A stretch of 64,000 nt of DNA from Ureibacillus yapensis (GCF_003515775.1 NZ_QWEI01000001.1:662106-726105); one strand, 5' to 3'. Numbered from the stretch's first letter, positions 27,462-38,167 are shown. Notes: generated from the sequence alone by a model not told the origin. Numbers and translations are program-made.

Positions 27462-28031
27462 TTATTCCAAACTTGCTACATACTCCCGCAAGGCTTTTTG
27501 GTCAAGAGGGCCGACGATATGGTGCTGGATGCGCCCATTGGAATCAATCATAAATGTCGAGGGAATCGTTAACACTTGATATCGTTGATCTACTCCGGCT
27601 TCTTCAATTAGGGCAATCGGAAAAGTTAAGTCGTAGCTGTCGACAAATTGCTGGACTTTTTCAATGGAGCCATCTCGATAGGTAAAGTTTAACCCGATAA
27701 TTTCCACATTGTCTTCTTCACCGTATTCTTCATAAAACTCCTGTAAATGCGGCATTTCTTCTTTACACGGCGGACACCAAGTAGCCCAAAAATTCAGCAC
27801 CACTTTTTTTCCTTTAAATTCGGATAAAGTGAGGCTTTCACCTGACAATGTTTGAAGGGTAAAGTCCGGTGCCAATTGCCCTTTTTCCAGTCCTTCTTTG
27901 TTTAAATCCATTTCATAAGAAACCGCTCTTTCCGAAATAGCCTTGCCTGATTCGATTTGATTTTTTATATAAGTGCCTACCATAATAGCGACCAACATCA
28001 TCACTACGACTAGACCTATTGCTTTTTTCAT
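27462..28031 (-). CDS. TlpA/ResA-like membrane-tethered thioredoxin
   Basis: A 189-residue extracytoplasmic thiol-disulfide protein. One N-terminal membrane helix (5-20) is followed by a thioredoxin fold with the active site WATWCPPCKEEMP (Cys86 and Cys89) and the cis-proline in TIPSTF. ResA and StoA of B. subtilis keep cytochrome c or spore-envelope proteins reduced; which role applies cannot be told. The start at 28031 is eight bases from GGAG. The neighbours are envelope genes (ctpB and the M23 hydrolase). Confidence 0.85.
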   Translation of the reverse strand: MKKAIGLVVVMMLVAIMVGTYIKNQIESGKAISERAVSYEMDLNKEGLEKGQLAPDFTLQTLSGESLTLSEFKGKKVVLNFWATWCPPCKEEMPHLQEFYEEYGEEDNVEIIGLNFTYRDGSIEKVQQFVDSYDLTFPIALIEEAGVDQRYQVLTIPSTFMIDSNGRIQHHIVGPLDQKALREYVASLE

Positions 28032-28148
28032 TTTCCACACTCCACATTAAAAACTATTTTCAGGTGGGTAATTTAGACATGATTTCCTTACATTAGAATA
28101 ACATATGAATCGGATTTTAAGGAAATTTGATAGGGTTGGAAAATAGTA

Positions 28149-28188
28149 AAAAGCAGGCTAATTTTGACAAAATGTCTTAGCCTGCTAC
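28149..28188 (-). terminator. terminator of the M23 hydrolase gene
   Basis: AGCAGGCTAA pairs perfectly with TTAGCCTGCT over a 15-base loop. On the minus strand TTTTTAC follows. It lies nine bases after the stop codon. Confidence 0.8.
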
Positions 28189-28196
28189 TCTTTCAA

Positions 28197-29567
28197 TTAT
28201 AAAGAAACATAATTTAATGGGTTTACACTACCTGTAGCTTGGTTCACCCAAGTACCTACATGGATTTCAAAGTGTAAATGTGAGCCTGTTGAAGCACCCG
28301 TGCTTCCCATACCAGCGATTTTTTGTCCCTTTGAAACTTGTGTTCCCACACCTACATTAATACTGCTTAAATGTGCGTAAAGTGACGTAAAGACTTGTCC
28401 ATCAATTGAATGTGTAACCATTACGACATTACCATAAGTAGATAAAGGACCAGCATATGTAACCACACCGTCTGCAGCCGATACGATTGGTGTTCCAATT
28501 CCGTTTGCAATATCTATGCCATAGTGGAAGTTATAAGATCCTGAAATCGGGTGAACACGCGCACCGTATGGACTTGTGAAAGTACCATTCGCTGGTTTTG
28601 TCCAATTTCCTGCCGACACGGACGGTGCCGAACCACCACTTTGGCCTCCACCACTATAAGAGTTGCTGCTATAATTGCTTCTTGCGTTGCTGTTTGCATT
28701 ACTGTTTGCAGCTCGTTCTTTCGCTGCAGCAGCTGCTGCGGCTTCAGCTCTTGCTTTTCTTTCCGCTTCTTGTTGACGGGCAATTTCAAGTAATCTTTGT
28801 TGTTCGGCAGCAATTTGCGCATTAAGATCATCACTCAATTCAACTGCATCTTCATATTTAACTTCCAATTTTTTCTTTTCACTAGTAGCTTGTTTTTGTT
28901 GCGCTTCCAGCTTATCGATCAAATTGTCTTTTTCTTTTTTCTGGGAATCTAAAGAAGCTTTTAAACTATCAAGTTCAGCTTTTTTACTTTCCAATTCTTG
29001 CTTCGTATTTTCCAAGACTACTTTTTCTTCTTCCAGCTTAAGTTGGTCTTCTTTTTGCTCTTTCATGATTTGGCGATCGGCATCCATTAATGTATTAACA
29101 GCCGAATAGCGATCGATAAATTCTACGAAACTATTGGCGCCAAGCAATACATCCAAAAAGCCAACAGAGCCATTTGCTTGAAGTGCACGAGCACGCTCGG
29201 CAAGCAGCTCATTGCGCTGGTCGATTTTTTCTTGAAGTGCTGTGATATTGCTTTTCAATTTCTCGATTTCACCGGCAGCAACATGAATTTCTTGTTTAAC
29301 GATGCTGATTTCGTTATTTGTATTCGTAATTTTATCTGTTATTTTTGTAATTTGTTCCAAGAGCTTTTTTTGCTTCTTTTCAATTGAATTAATTTCGGAA
29401 GCTTTTTCATGAATCTCGCTGTTTAACTGTTCTTTTTGACCTTCAACATTGCTTTTTTGATCTTTTAAATCGGATAAACTTGCAGCATAGGAAACCGGCA
29501 TTTGCATGGCAAGCACCAACGCTACAGATGATATCATAATTCCAAATGGTTTTTTACGTATTTTCAC
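28197..29567 (-). CDS. FtsEX-linked coiled-coil M23 murein endopeptidase (EnvC-like)
   Basis: A 456-residue secreted protein. A signal peptide (1-28) is followed by a long coiled coil (about 30-275) that resembles the PcsB/CwlO N-terminal domain, then a Ser/Asn/Gly-rich linker and a C-terminal LytM/M23 zinc peptidase (about 325-456). Zinc ligands are in HYGIDIA and HLHFE. In other bacteria FtsEX controls such proteins by transmitting ATP-driven movement to the coiled coil. Lying just downstream of ftsX, it is the likely FtsEX partner. B. subtilis instead uses the NlpC/P60 enzyme CwlO. The start is GTG, nine bases from GGAG. Confidence 0.85.
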   Translation of the reverse strand: MKIRKKPFGIMISSVALVLAMQMPVSYAASLSDLKDQKSNVEGQKEQLNSEIHEKASEINSIEKKQKKLLEQITKITDKITNTNNEISIVKQEIHVAAGEIEKLKSNITALQEKIDQRNELLAERARALQANGSVGFLDVLLGANSFVEFIDRYSAVNTLMDADRQIMKEQKEDQLKLEEEKVVLENTKQELESKKAELDSLKASLDSQKKEKDNLIDKLEAQQKQATSEKKKLEVKYEDAVELSDDLNAQIAAEQQRLLEIARQQEAERKARAEAAAAAAAKERAANSNANSNARSNYSSNSYSGGGQSGGSAPSVSAGNWTKPANGTFTSPYGARVHPISGSYNFHYGIDIANGIGTPIVSAADGVVTYAGPLSTYGNVVMVTHSIDGQVFTSLYAHLSSINVGVGTQVSKGQKIAGMGSTGASTGSHLHFEIHVGTWVNQATGSVNPLNYVSL

Positions 29568-29629
29568 AGATTTTGACTCCTTTTCGCTTTCTCGCCCATT
29601 ATTCTACTTTTTTCGCTAAATGGAGAGCA

Positions 29630-30526
29630 TTAGACTTTTAAAAACTTTCTAACCGACATAAAACTTCCCCATATACCTATAAAGACACCGATTGCCAAAA
29701 GTAGCGCATTCACTTGATAAAGTAATGGCGTCGTGTCCAGCAACTGTAATAACTCACCGTTCATACTTGGCTGAATGAGTTTATAAATATTTGAATAAAG
29801 AACAGATATTACCGTGATTGGTATAATTGACCCCAAAATGCCAAGCCACATACCTTCCAGCACAAATGGAATGCGAACAAAGGAATTCGTTGCCCCCACT
29901 AGTTTCATAATTTCAATTTCGTCCTTACGAGCAAAAATTGTAATGCGGATGGTATTGGAAATGAGGAAAATAGCAGTAAACAGCAACCCTAAAATTAATA
30001 CGATGCCTACATTTCTACTAATATTTAAAAAGTTGAATAGTTTTTCGACCTTTTCTTTTCCATATACGGCTTCCTGCGTATGTTCTAATTTCTCGATTTG
30101 TTTGGCAACCTTGACCGTTTGCTGCGGATCTTTTGCCTTTACATAAAGAACATTATTTAATGGATTGCTTTGTTCAAACAAGCTTAAATCCTCGCCATAA
30201 TCTTTTATCAATAAATCAAGCTCCTGCTCTTTTGATGAGTAGACGACCTCTTCCACGGCCGGCAAAGCTTTGATTTGCTTGATCAGTTGTTTTTCGGCTG
30301 CTTTTGCTTGTTCCGAATCTTCCATAATATCGATTAATACTTTTATTTCTACATCATTCTCGATGTCGTCCGCCACTTTGTTTAAATTCATCATAATGAT
30401 GGTAAAGACACCTACAAGCAGTAATGTAACGGTGACGGCACTGATGGATGCAAAGGTCATCCAGCCATTTCGCGTTAGGGATTTGAGACTTTCACGGAAA
30501 TGGCGCTGGAGCGTTCTAGCTTTCAT
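29630..30526 (-). CDS. ftsX: cell-division ABC transporter permease FtsX
   Basis: A 298-residue four-helix membrane protein with the FtsX layout: a cytoplasmic N-terminus (RHFRESLKSLTRNGWMTFAS), helix 1, a large extracellular loop (about 50-165) that would contact the M23 partner, and three C-terminal helices with ARKDEIEIMKLVGAT. The start is set at 30526, about nine bases after GGGGGTG. Its start lies inside the 3' end of ftsE. Confidence 0.92.
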   Translation of the reverse strand: MKARTLQRHFRESLKSLTRNGWMTFASISAVTVTLLLVGVFTIIMMNLNKVADDIENDVEIKVLIDIMEDSEQAKAAEKQLIKQIKALPAVEEVVYSSKEQELDLLIKDYGEDLSLFEQSNPLNNVLYVKAKDPQQTVKVAKQIEKLEHTQEAVYGKEKVEKLFNFLNISRNVGIVLILGLLFTAIFLISNTIRITIFARKDEIEIMKLVGATNSFVRIPFVLEGMWLGILGSIIPITVISVLYSNIYKLIQPSMNGELLQLLDTTPLLYQVNALLLAIGVFIGIWGSFMSVRKFLKV

Positions 30527-31202
30527 AGCCATATTCACCCCCGTTTACATCACGGACGATTAAACCGCCCTCTATCGCAATTACACGTCTTCGAATGGTA
30601 TTAACAATTTCGCGGTTATGCGTGGCCATCACGATGGTTGTACCGCGGGCATTTATCTCTTCAAAAATATTCATGATTTCCCAAGAAGTATCCGGATCGA
30701 GGTTACCGGTAGGCTCGTCCGCGATGACCACTTTTGGCATATTCACAATGGAACGTGCAATTGACACTCGTTGTTGCTCCCCACCAGAAAGTTCATTTGG
30801 AAACATACGAACTTTATGCTTTAGACCAACCAAATCCAATACATCCATTACACGTTTCCGGATGACTTGCGGATTTTCTTCGATCACTTCAAGCGCATAG
30901 GCAACATTTTCAAAAACATTCATCCTTGGAAGAAGTTTGAAGTCCTGGAAAACAACGCCCAATTGTCTTCTTAAATAAGGAACTTGCCGATTTTTAAGTG
31001 TCGATAAATTTGTCCCGGCTATGATTACATCGCCTGAAGTAGGTTTCTCTTCGCGATACATTAGTTTTATAAAAGTAGATTTCCCTGCACCGCTTGGGCC
31101 AACTACATAAACGAATTCACCTTGTTTTATATCGATGGTAATACCGTTCGCGGCTACGACACCGTTCGGGTATTTTTTCACCACGTTTTTCATTTGAATC
31201 AT
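30516..31202 (-). CDS. ftsE: cell-division ABC ATPase FtsE
   Basis: A 228-residue ABC ATPase. Walker A is GPSGAGKST at 35-43, signature LSGGEQQRVSIAR, Walker B VVIADEPTGNLD and switch MATHNREIV. With FtsX it controls peptidoglycan hydrolysis in elongation or division rather than transport. First gene of the ftsE-ftsX-M23 set. Confidence 0.93.
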   Translation of the reverse strand: MIQMKNVVKKYPNGVVAANGITIDIKQGEFVYVVGPSGAGKSTFIKLMYREEKPTSGDVIIAGTNLSTLKNRQVPYLRRQLGVVFQDFKLLPRMNVFENVAYALEVIEENPQVIRKRVMDVLDLVGLKHKVRMFPNELSGGEQQRVSIARSIVNMPKVVIADEPTGNLDPDTSWEIMNIFEEINARGTTIVMATHNREIVNTIRRRVIAIEGGLIVRDVNGGEYGYES

Positions 31203-31561
31203 TAATTAAAACCACCTAAATATTCTATCAAGATTGGATTTTTTAAACTCAACAACCATTATAGCACTCTAAATTCCTAGTTTTTATTACAGTTTCTTTT
31301 CAACTTTCCTTGTTTGAGAAATAACTGTCTTAATCTTTCATACTTTTCTATGTAAAACGAACTATGACTTTTCTTCTCTTTATGTATTATTCCATAAATA
31401 GACAAAAATTCCTTTTCTTTTTTCTTTTATTCACTAAATTTACTTTTTTGCCGTTTATCGTCTATTAAATTTAATTTTTCAACAATACCGTATTCTAATA
31501 ACTTCTATTTTAAATTTCAACCATTACGCTTTGTAAAAGAATTTTGAAAACTCCCACTCAT
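31203..31561. other. A/T-rich gene-free interval upstream of ftsE
   Basis: About 360 very A/T-rich bases. Apart from an extended -10 at 31259-31268 no signal stands out. It contains no credible ORF. Confidence 0.4.
31259..31268 (-). promoter_or_regulatory. candidate extended -10 promoter of ftsEX
   Basis: Minus strand TGCTATAAT, a perfect -10 with TGN extension. No good -35 lies 17 bases upstream. Transcription would start about 50 bases before ftsE. Confidence 0.45.
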
Positions 31562-31588
31562 GAAAAAAGAACCGCATGTGCGGTTCCT
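31562..31588 (-). terminator. terminator of the DUF4097 gene
   Basis: GAACCGCA pairs with TGCGGTTC with a two-base centre, followed by TTTTTT on the minus strand, just after the stop codon. Confidence 0.85.
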
Positions 31589-31592
31589 GTTT

Positions 31593-32810
31593 TTATTCTG
31601 CGGTATAGCGAACGATAATGCTTCCTGTTCGGGATTCGCCGTTCACTTTTAATAGTTTAGCATCTTCCATGATTTTCTCAAAATGATATGTTTTTTGCAA
31701 AAATTGGTCTTCTTCCAGTCTTGCTGCAATATCAGGCAATACGATGTCGGCTTTGCCGAAATTAGTTGTCACCTGACCCTCCAATGAAAGCGATTTTGGT
31801 ATATAAATTTCGACTGCACCCGCAACGGTTTGGGCTTTGATTTTTCGTGCATCTTGATCGTTTGTCGTAATCACGACGGCTCCATTCACGGATTCCGCCT
31901 CTACTTCTTTTACTTCTCCATCAATATAGATGCGGCCATTTCCCGTTTCCGCTTCGATATCTTCCCCATTTACATGGCGCAGCTCGATGGCACCATTTCC
32001 TGTTTCAATATCCCCATGCTGGAATGTGGCGTGGTCTATTTTTACAGCACCGTTGTATGTTTTGACTTTAATTAATTGGGCATCCAAATTCTGAATTGTC
32101 ACGCCGCCATTTAATAAACGAATTAAAACAAGGTCATACAATTTTTCTGGTACCGCAATCCGCAAATTCACTTGCGACATTTTGGCAGCAACAGAAATCG
32201 TCAGTTTCCCGTTCACCAATTGTACAAATTTTTCTTCAAAATGGGCTTTTGTTTGTTCTTCATCATGATTTTGAACCGATGTTTTCACGGACGCCTCTAC
32301 CAATAACTGATGATTTTCCGCTTTAACAAGTTCTACTTTCCCATTTGGAATTTCAACTTCCAGGGAATTGACTTCATCTTGCTCAAAAACATAGTTTTTT
32401 TCAAATTGCACTTTTTCGCCAAAAGGGAATTCCAGATCAAAGTCTTTTATTTTTGAAAAGGTAGACCCCATTAATCCCATGATGCGATCACTGAATTGCG
32501 TCAAATCCTGTTTAAGGTCATTCATAAATTCATCCATTTTTTTATTGGATTCTTTAGAATTGAATGCTTTCCCAAAAAGGTCTTCAAAGCCCGTTGTTTT
32601 CGATTTTTTCTCATCCTGGGTTTGCTCCGTTTGCGAATATTCGCGATACGCGTGAGCATCTTTTTCTTCATTCGTGCTTGTTAGAGGAACAACATTTGTT
32701 GTAGTGGAGTTCTGTTCTTTTGTTAACGCCTCTAGTAAGACAATCGCCTCTTCCGTCGTGATGGTCCCGTTCTCAACTAATTTTAAAATGCGTTTACGTT
32801 CGTTTTCCAT
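31593..32810 (-). CDS. yvlB: DUF4097 beta-helix protein (YvlB-like)
   Basis: A 405-residue soluble protein. The N-terminal segment ERKRILKLVENGTITTEEAI is the short helical domain seen in YvlB-type proteins. A charged low-complexity linker (40-90) follows, then a DUF4097 domain (about 145-400) made of repeated short beta strands with NG turns (ETGNGAIEL, ETGNGRIYI, ESVNGAVVI), a right-handed beta-helix look. In B. subtilis yvlABCD belongs to the sigma-W envelope-stress regulon, and a sigma-W-like promoter is found here too. No transmembrane segment was seen. Molecular function unknown. Confidence 0.8.
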   Translation of the reverse strand: MENERKRILKLVENGTITTEEAIVLLEALTKEQNSTTTNVVPLTSTNEEKDAHAYREYSQTEQTQDEKKSKTTGFEDLFGKAFNSKESNKKMDEFMNDLKQDLTQFSDRIMGLMGSTFSKIKDFDLEFPFGEKVQFEKNYVFEQDEVNSLEVEIPNGKVELVKAENHQLLVEASVKTSVQNHDEEQTKAHFEEKFVQLVNGKLTISVAAKMSQVNLRIAVPEKLYDLVLIRLLNGGVTIQNLDAQLIKVKTYNGAVKIDHATFQHGDIETGNGAIELRHVNGEDIEAETGNGRIYIDGEVKEVEAESVNGAVVITTNDQDARKIKAQTVAGAVEIYIPKSLSLEGQVTTNFGKADIVLPDIAARLEEDQFLQKTYHFEKIMEDAKLLKVNGESRTGSIIVRYTAE

Positions 32811-32845
32811 ATAAAAAGCCTCCCTCTAATTTGTATACTAAGATA

Positions 32846-32872
32846 TACGTTGAGGGAGGTCAAAAAGTTTCA
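32846..32872 (-). promoter_or_regulatory. sigma-W-type (ECF) promoter of the DUF4097 gene
   Basis: Minus strand TGAAAC (32872-32867) followed by TTTTT, a 17-bp spacer and CGTATA beginning at 32849. This matches the B. subtilis sigma-W pattern TGAAAC-N16/17-CGTA. The transcript would start near 32838, about 28 bases before the ATG. Confidence 0.65.
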
Positions 32873-33003
32873 TTGTTCAATTATGGATATTTCACTACAA
32901 TGTTGGCAGCAATAAGGAAGGTTAGTTTTGCTGATCCTTGCCCATTAGTCCAAAAGATAGATATACGACCACATTCGGGCTTTCATCTATCCATGAACAA
33001 ACA

Positions 33004-35880
33004 TTATTTTGAAGAGGCTTCGGCCAATAGCGTCTGCATCCTTTGGCGGTCGCGTTCCAAAATCGGTTTTAAGTAACGGCCCGTATAGGATTCCTTACGA
33101 GCGGCAATTTCTTCCGGCGTACCTGTAGCCAGGATTGTGCCGCCTTTTTCCCCGCCTTCCGGACCAAGATCGATGATGTAGTCTGCGGTTTTAATAACAT
33201 CCAGGTTATGTTCAATCACCAACACTGTATCCCCATTCTCCACCAGCCGCTGAAGAACTTGAAGCAAGCGGGCAATATCATGAACATGCAGCCCTGTTGT
33301 CGGCTCATCCAGAATATAAAATGACTTTCCTGTGGAACGGCGGTGCAATTCGGAGGCCAATTTAACACGCTGCGCTTCCCCGCCGGATAATGTTGTAGCC
33401 GATTGTCCAAGCTTCATATAGCCAAGTCCCACGTCAATGATGGTTTGGAGCTTTCTTTGGATTTTCGGAACATTTTCAAAGAAGACAACTGCATCTTCAA
33501 TGGTCATATCCAAAACTTCCGCAATATTTTTTTCTTTATAGCGAACTTCCAATGTTTCGCGGTTATAACGTTTTCCATGACATACTTCACACGGCACATA
33601 GACGTCCGGCAAGAAGTGCATTTCGATTTTGAGAATCCCGTCGCCATGGCATGCTTCACAGCGTCCGCCTTTTATGTTAAAGCTGAAGCGTCCTTTTTTA
33701 TAGCCGCGCACTTTGGCTTCATTCGTGGAAGCGAATAAATCACGAATATCATCGAACACACCTGTATAAGTAGCAGGGTTGGAACGTGGTGTTCTGCCGA
33801 TTGGGGATTGGTCGATATCAATCACCTTATCCAAATGTTCGATTCCCTTAATCTCTTTATGGGCTCCCGGTTTTGTTCGTGCCCGGTTCAATTTATTGGC
33901 AAGCGATTTATATAGAATATCATTAATTAGAGTGGATTTTCCGGACCCCGATACACCCGTGACCGCAATAAACTGGCCCAGTGGAATATCCACATTCACA
34001 TTTTTCAGGTTATTTTCGGAAGCACCTTTGATGGAAAGCTTCCGTCCATCCGATTGTCGGCGTTCAGTCGGCAGCGGAATAAATTTCTTTCCGCTTAAAT
34101 ACTGGCCTGTAATGGAGTCCGGGTTTTTCATCACTTCATCCGGTGTACCTGCAGCGACAATTTCCCCGCCATGCACACCAGCGCCCGGTCCGACATCGAT
34201 TAAGTAATCGGCAGCCAGCATAGTATCTTCATCATGCTCCACGACAATCAATGTATTCCCCAGATCGCGCATTTCCTGCATCGTTGCCACCAATCGGTCA
34301 TTATCGCGTTGATGCAGCCCAATCGATGGTTCATCCAGAATATAAAGAACGCCCGTTAAACGGGACCCAATTTGAGTTGCAAGACGAATCCTTTGAGCCT
34401 CTCCCCCTGATAAAGTGCCTGCCGTTCGCGCTAGTGTAAGATAATCCAGCCCGACATTGATCAAAAAGCTGAGTCGTTCGGTAATTTCACGAATAATCAG
34501 CTTGGCGATTGCCATTTCTTTTTCCGATAACGTTAAGTTCGAGAAAAATGCATACATATCTTCAATGGAATGTTGTGTTGCTTCTGCAATATGAAGCCCT
34601 TCCACTTTTACAGCAAGCGACTCGGGTCTCAAACGGTATCCTTTACATGTTGGACAAGGTTGCTCTGTCATGTATTTGGCCATTTGATCACGTACATAAT
34701 CAGAACTAGAATCGCGGAAGCGGCGTTCGATATTGCGGATTACCCCTTCAAACTCAATTTTCTTATTATGCACACTGCCAAAATCGCTTTCGTAATAGAA
34801 ATAAATTTTTTCATTTCCAGAGCCATATAAAATTTTATCCATTTGGTTTTTTGGAAGCTGTGAAACAGGTACATCCATTGGAATGCCGTAATGCGTGCAC
34901 ACGGCTTTTAATAGTTGCGGATAATATTGCGAGCTTGTCGGTTCCCATGCGGCAATGGCGTGCTCTTCCAACGTTTTTTCCCAATCCGGAATCAATAAAT
35001 CCAGATCCACTTCTTGCTTCGTCCCCAATCCATCACAAGAAGGACATGCACCAAACGGACTGTTGAATGAGAACATGCGCGGCTCCAGTTCGCCGATTGA
35101 AAACCCGCAAATCGGACATGCATGATGTTCGCTGAAAAGCAGTTCCTCGTGGTCCATTACATCGACCAACACTCTTCCATCAGCCAAATTGACAGCTGTT
35201 TCAAGCGAATCGTAAAGACGGGCAGAGACCCCCTCTTTTATGACGACCCGGTCGATGACTACTTCGATATTATGTTTTTTATTTTTATCAAGTTCGATCG
35301 TATCATCCAAGTCCAGCATTTCCCCGTCCACCCGCACACGGACATAACCTTGCTTTTTCAGATCTTCAAGCAGTTTGACATGGGCGCCTTTCCGACCGGA
35401 AACGATGGGTGCGAGCAATTGCATTTTCGTACGTTCCGGATATTCAAGCAACCGGTCGACCATTTGCTCAACTGTTTGGGAAGCAATTTCAATGCCATCG
35501 TTCGGGCAAATCGGTTTCCCGATACGGGCATACAATAGACGAAAATAATCATAAATTTCCGTCACCGTCCCTACTGTGGAACGCGGATTTTTGCTTGTCG
35601 TTTTTTGGTCAATCGAAATGGCGGGAGATAATCCTTCAATGGCATCCACATCCGGCTTATCCATTTGCCCCAAAAATTGACGCGCGTATGCCGAAAGGGA
35701 CTCGACATAACGCCGCTGCCCTTCAGCATAAATGGTGTCGAAGGCCAATGAAGATTTTCCCGAGCCGGATAAGCCTGTTAACACAACAAGCTTGTCGCGC
35801 GGAATCGTAATATCGATATTTTTCAAGTTATTTGAACGTGCGCCTTGCACGACAATTTCTGTATTCTTCACGTTTTTCAT
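33004..35880 (-). CDS. uvrA: excinuclease ABC subunit A
   Basis: A 958-residue UvrA, the DNA damage sensor of nucleotide excision repair. Two ABC modules have Walker [10 protein letters not shown] (near 36-44) and GVSGSGKST (near 643) and signatures [12 protein letters not shown] and [12 protein letters not shown]. Zinc-finger cysteines are in CPICG/CPSC and [14 protein letters not shown]. The start overlaps the uvrB stop as ATGA. No clear terminator was found after it. Confidence 0.95.
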   Translation of the reverse strand: MKNVKNTEIVVQGARSNNLKNIDITIPRDKLVVLTGLSGSGKSSLAFDTIYAEGQRRYVESLSAYARQFLGQMDKPDVDAIEGLSPAISIDQKTTSKNPRSTVGTVTEIYDYFRLLYARIGKPICPNDGIEIASQTVEQMVDRLLEYPERTKMQLLAPIVSGRKGAHVKLLEDLKKQGYVRVRVDGEMLDLDDTIELDKNKKHNIEVVIDRVVIKEGVSARLYDSLETAVNLADGRVLVDVMDHEELLFSEHHACPICGFSIGELEPRMFSFNSPFGACPSCDGLGTKQEVDLDLLIPDWEKTLEEHAIAAWEPTSSQYYPQLLKAVCTHYGIPMDVPVSQLPKNQMDKILYGSGNEKIYFYYESDFGSVHNKKIEFEGVIRNIERRFRDSSSDYVRDQMAKYMTEQPCPTCKGYRLRPESLAVKVEGLHIAEATQHSIEDMYAFFSNLTLSEKEMAIAKLIIREITERLSFLINVGLDYLTLARTAGTLSGGEAQRIRLATQIGSRLTGVLYILDEPSIGLHQRDNDRLVATMQEMRDLGNTLIVVEHDEDTMLAADYLIDVGPGAGVHGGEIVAAGTPDEVMKNPDSITGQYLSGKKFIPLPTERRQSDGRKLSIKGASENNLKNVNVDIPLGQFIAVTGVSGSGKSTLINDILYKSLANKLNRARTKPGAHKEIKGIEHLDKVIDIDQSPIGRTPRSNPATYTGVFDDIRDLFASTNEAKVRGYKKGRFSFNIKGGRCEACHGDGILKIEMHFLPDVYVPCEVCHGKRYNRETLEVRYKEKNIAEVLDMTIEDAVVFFENVPKIQRKLQTIIDVGLGYMKLGQSATTLSGGEAQRVKLASELHRRSTGKSFYILDEPTTGLHVHDIARLLQVLQRLVENGDTVLVIEHNLDVIKTADYIIDLGPEGGEKGGTILATGTPEEIAARKESYTGRYLKPILERDRQRMQTLLAEASSK

Positions 35881-37856
35881 CCCTCTACTTTCAGTTCAAA
35901 GATGGTATCCCTCAATTCTGCAGCACGTTCAAAATCAAGTGCTTTTGCGGCTTCCTTCATTTCAACTTCAAGCGTAGCAACAAGTTTTTCGATTTCGGAT
36001 TTTGTCATTTTCTTTCCTTTCGTTACTTTTGTAACGTAAGTTTCTTCTTGTTCAGCTGCTTGAGTTGCTCGAATAAGTTCAGGGATTTTCTTTTGAATGG
36101 TTTGCGGTGTAATACCGTGCTCTTCGTTATATGCTTCTTGAATTGTACGGCGGCGTTTTGTTTCATCAATCGCTTTTTTCATGGAGTCCGTCATTCGGTC
36201 TGCATACATGATGACATGACCGTTTGCATTTCTGGCAGCACGTCCAATCGTTTGAATCAGCGAACGTTCAGAACGCAAGAATCCTTCCTTATCTGCATCC
36301 AAAATTGCAACGAGGGAAACTTCCGGAATATCGAGCCCTTCCCGCAATAAGTTGATTCCGACTAATACGTCATACGTGCCTTTCCGCAGTTCCCGCAGAA
36401 TTTCGATTCGTTCCAATGTTTTTACTTCGGAATGAAGATACTCTACTTTAATACCCAGTTCTTTTAAGTAATCCGTTAAATCCTCTGACATTTTTTTCGT
36501 CAATGTGGTAATAAGAACACGTTCATTTTTTCTTACCCGCTCATGGATTTCATCGATTAAATCATCAATCTGCCCTTCAATCGGACGCACATCAATCGTT
36601 GGATCCAGCAGCCCGGTTGGACGGATGATTTGTTCCACCATTTCAGGTGTATGCTCCAATTCATATGGCCCTGGCGTCGCAGATACATAAATTGCCTGGC
36701 TAATATGGCTTTCGAACTCTTCAAATTTCAATGGTCTGTTGTCCAGTGCGGAAGGCAAACGGAAGCCATAATCAACAAGCACGCCTTTTCGCGCTTGGTC
36801 CCCATTGAACATCCCGCGGATTTGTGGCAGGGTAACGTGGCTTTCATCCACTACCAGCAAGAAATCTTTCGGGAAATAATCAAGCAATGTATACGGTGTC
36901 GCACCGGCTTCTCTTAAAGTCAAATGGCGTGAATAGTTCTCGATTCCCGAACAGAAGCCCATTTCACGCATCATTTCCAAATCATAATTTGTTCGCTGTT
37001 CCAACCGTTGTGCTTCCAATAATTTATCTTCCGAACGGAATTTTTCCAGTTGGTGCTCGAGCTCTGTTTCGATGTTTTCGATGGCTTTGATCATTTTTTC
37101 TTCACGTGTAACGAAGTGGGAAGCCGGGAATATGGCTACATGATCGCGGTCGCCCATAATTTCTCCAGTCAAGGCATCCACTTCCCGTATGCGGTCAATT
37201 TCATCGCCAAAGAATTCAACGCGGATACATTTTTCATCACGCGAGGCTGGGAAAATCTCGACTACATCCCCGCGCACACGGAATGTCCCGCGTGTAAAAT
37301 TGACATCATTTCTTTCATACTGGATATCCACCAGTTTCCGCAGCAATTGATTGCGTTCCAATTCCATTCCCGTACGGATTGAAACGACCAATTCCCGATA
37401 TTCTTCCGGATTCCCCAAGCCGTAAATGCAAGATACGGAAGCAATGATAATGACATCATCCCGTTCAAATAAAGCGGATGTGGCGGAGTGTCTCAATTTA
37501 TCGATTTCATCATTGATGCTCGAGTCTTTTTCGATGTATGTATCTGTTTGCGGTACATACGCTTCCGGTTGGAAATAATCATAGTAACTGACGAAATATT
37601 CAACGGCATTGTTGGGGAAAAACTGTTTAAATTCACTATACAGCTGCCCTGCCAGCGTTTTATTGTGCGCGATAACGAGCGTTGGTTTATTTACTTCCTT
37701 AATGACATTGGAAACCGTAAATGTTTTTCCTGTACCAGTTGCTCCGAGTAGCGTTTGGTGTTTCTTCCCTTCCTGAACGCCCTGAACAAGTTCTTGAATG
37801 GCATTCGGCTGGTCGCCACTCGGTTGGTATACAGATTGCAAATCAAAAGTGGCCAT
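35877..37856 (-). CDS. uvrB: excinuclease ABC subunit B
   Basis: A 659-residue UvrB, the helicase-like subunit that verifies damage and recruits UvrC. Walker A GATGTGKT at 38-45, the damage-probing beta-hairpin [16 protein letters not shown], helicase motifs [15 protein letters not shown] and QTIGRAARN, and a C-terminal UVR motif ([19 protein letters not shown]). First gene of the uvrBA operon with a LexA-like box upstream. Confidence 0.95.
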   Translation of the reverse strand: MATFDLQSVYQPSGDQPNAIQELVQGVQEGKKHQTLLGATGTGKTFTVSNVIKEVNKPTLVIAHNKTLAGQLYSEFKQFFPNNAVEYFVSYYDYFQPEAYVPQTDTYIEKDSSINDEIDKLRHSATSALFERDDVIIIASVSCIYGLGNPEEYRELVVSIRTGMELERNQLLRKLVDIQYERNDVNFTRGTFRVRGDVVEIFPASRDEKCIRVEFFGDEIDRIREVDALTGEIMGDRDHVAIFPASHFVTREEKMIKAIENIETELEHQLEKFRSEDKLLEAQRLEQRTNYDLEMMREMGFCSGIENYSRHLTLREAGATPYTLLDYFPKDFLLVVDESHVTLPQIRGMFNGDQARKGVLVDYGFRLPSALDNRPLKFEEFESHISQAIYVSATPGPYELEHTPEMVEQIIRPTGLLDPTIDVRPIEGQIDDLIDEIHERVRKNERVLITTLTKKMSEDLTDYLKELGIKVEYLHSEVKTLERIEILRELRKGTYDVLVGINLLREGLDIPEVSLVAILDADKEGFLRSERSLIQTIGRAARNANGHVIMYADRMTDSMKKAIDETKRRRTIQEAYNEEHGITPQTIQKKIPELIRATQAAEQEETYVTKVTKGKKMTKSEIEKLVATLEVEMKEAAKALDFERAAELRDTIFELKVEG

Positions 37857-37927
37857 AAATTGTTCGTCCTTTCACAAATCTTCTACATTCATTTTATCAT
37901 AGACATCGAAAAAATACGATTGAAAAG

Positions 37928-37941
37928 CGAACGTATATTCT
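37928..37941 (-). promoter_or_regulatory. LexA (DinR) box upstream of uvrBA
   Basis: CGAACGTATATTCT matches the Gram-positive SOS box CGAACRNRYGTTYC at 12 of 14 positions. It lies 72-85 bases before the uvrB start and just upstream of a TATGAT/TAAAAT -10 region. uvrBA is LexA-controlled in B. subtilis. Confidence 0.65.
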
Positions 37942-38080
37942 CCAACAATTCTTGCAAAAGTGGGGTTCATAGTCTTTGCTCTTTAGCTTCAAACGTATTT
38001 TTCCTGATTGAATAAAGTTGTTGGTAATACTACTATTTACCTCGATTATTAGATTCAAACTATTGTCTTCCCCAAATACA

Positions 38081-38146
38081 AAAAAGCCGCCCAAAGCTCT
38101 GTCCCGTCCTTGCAAAAGGCTGAGGGACAGTCACTGTTTTGGCGAC
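38081..38146 (-). terminator. terminator of the IDEAL-domain gene
   Basis: A two-part hairpin: CTGTCCC (38099-38105) pairs with GGGACAG (38124-38130), extended by CGCC/GGCG and AAA/TTT pairs. On the minus strand GGCTTTTTTG follows. It starts about 20 bases after the stop codon. Confidence 0.65.
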
Positions 38147-38167
38147 TTGCGAAAATCTTCTATTTGT

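Noticed and set aside
32821-32858. CCTCCCTC/GAGGGAGG inverted repeat that could hide the ribosome binding site of the DUF4097 gene
   Set aside because: The sigma-W-type promoter would start the RNA near 32838, so the upstream arm would not be transcribed. It could matter only if an earlier start exists.
35832-36350. 172-residue plus-strand frame across the uvrA-uvrB junction
   Set aside because: It is a Phe/Cys-rich shadow of two highly conserved genes, with no start signals.
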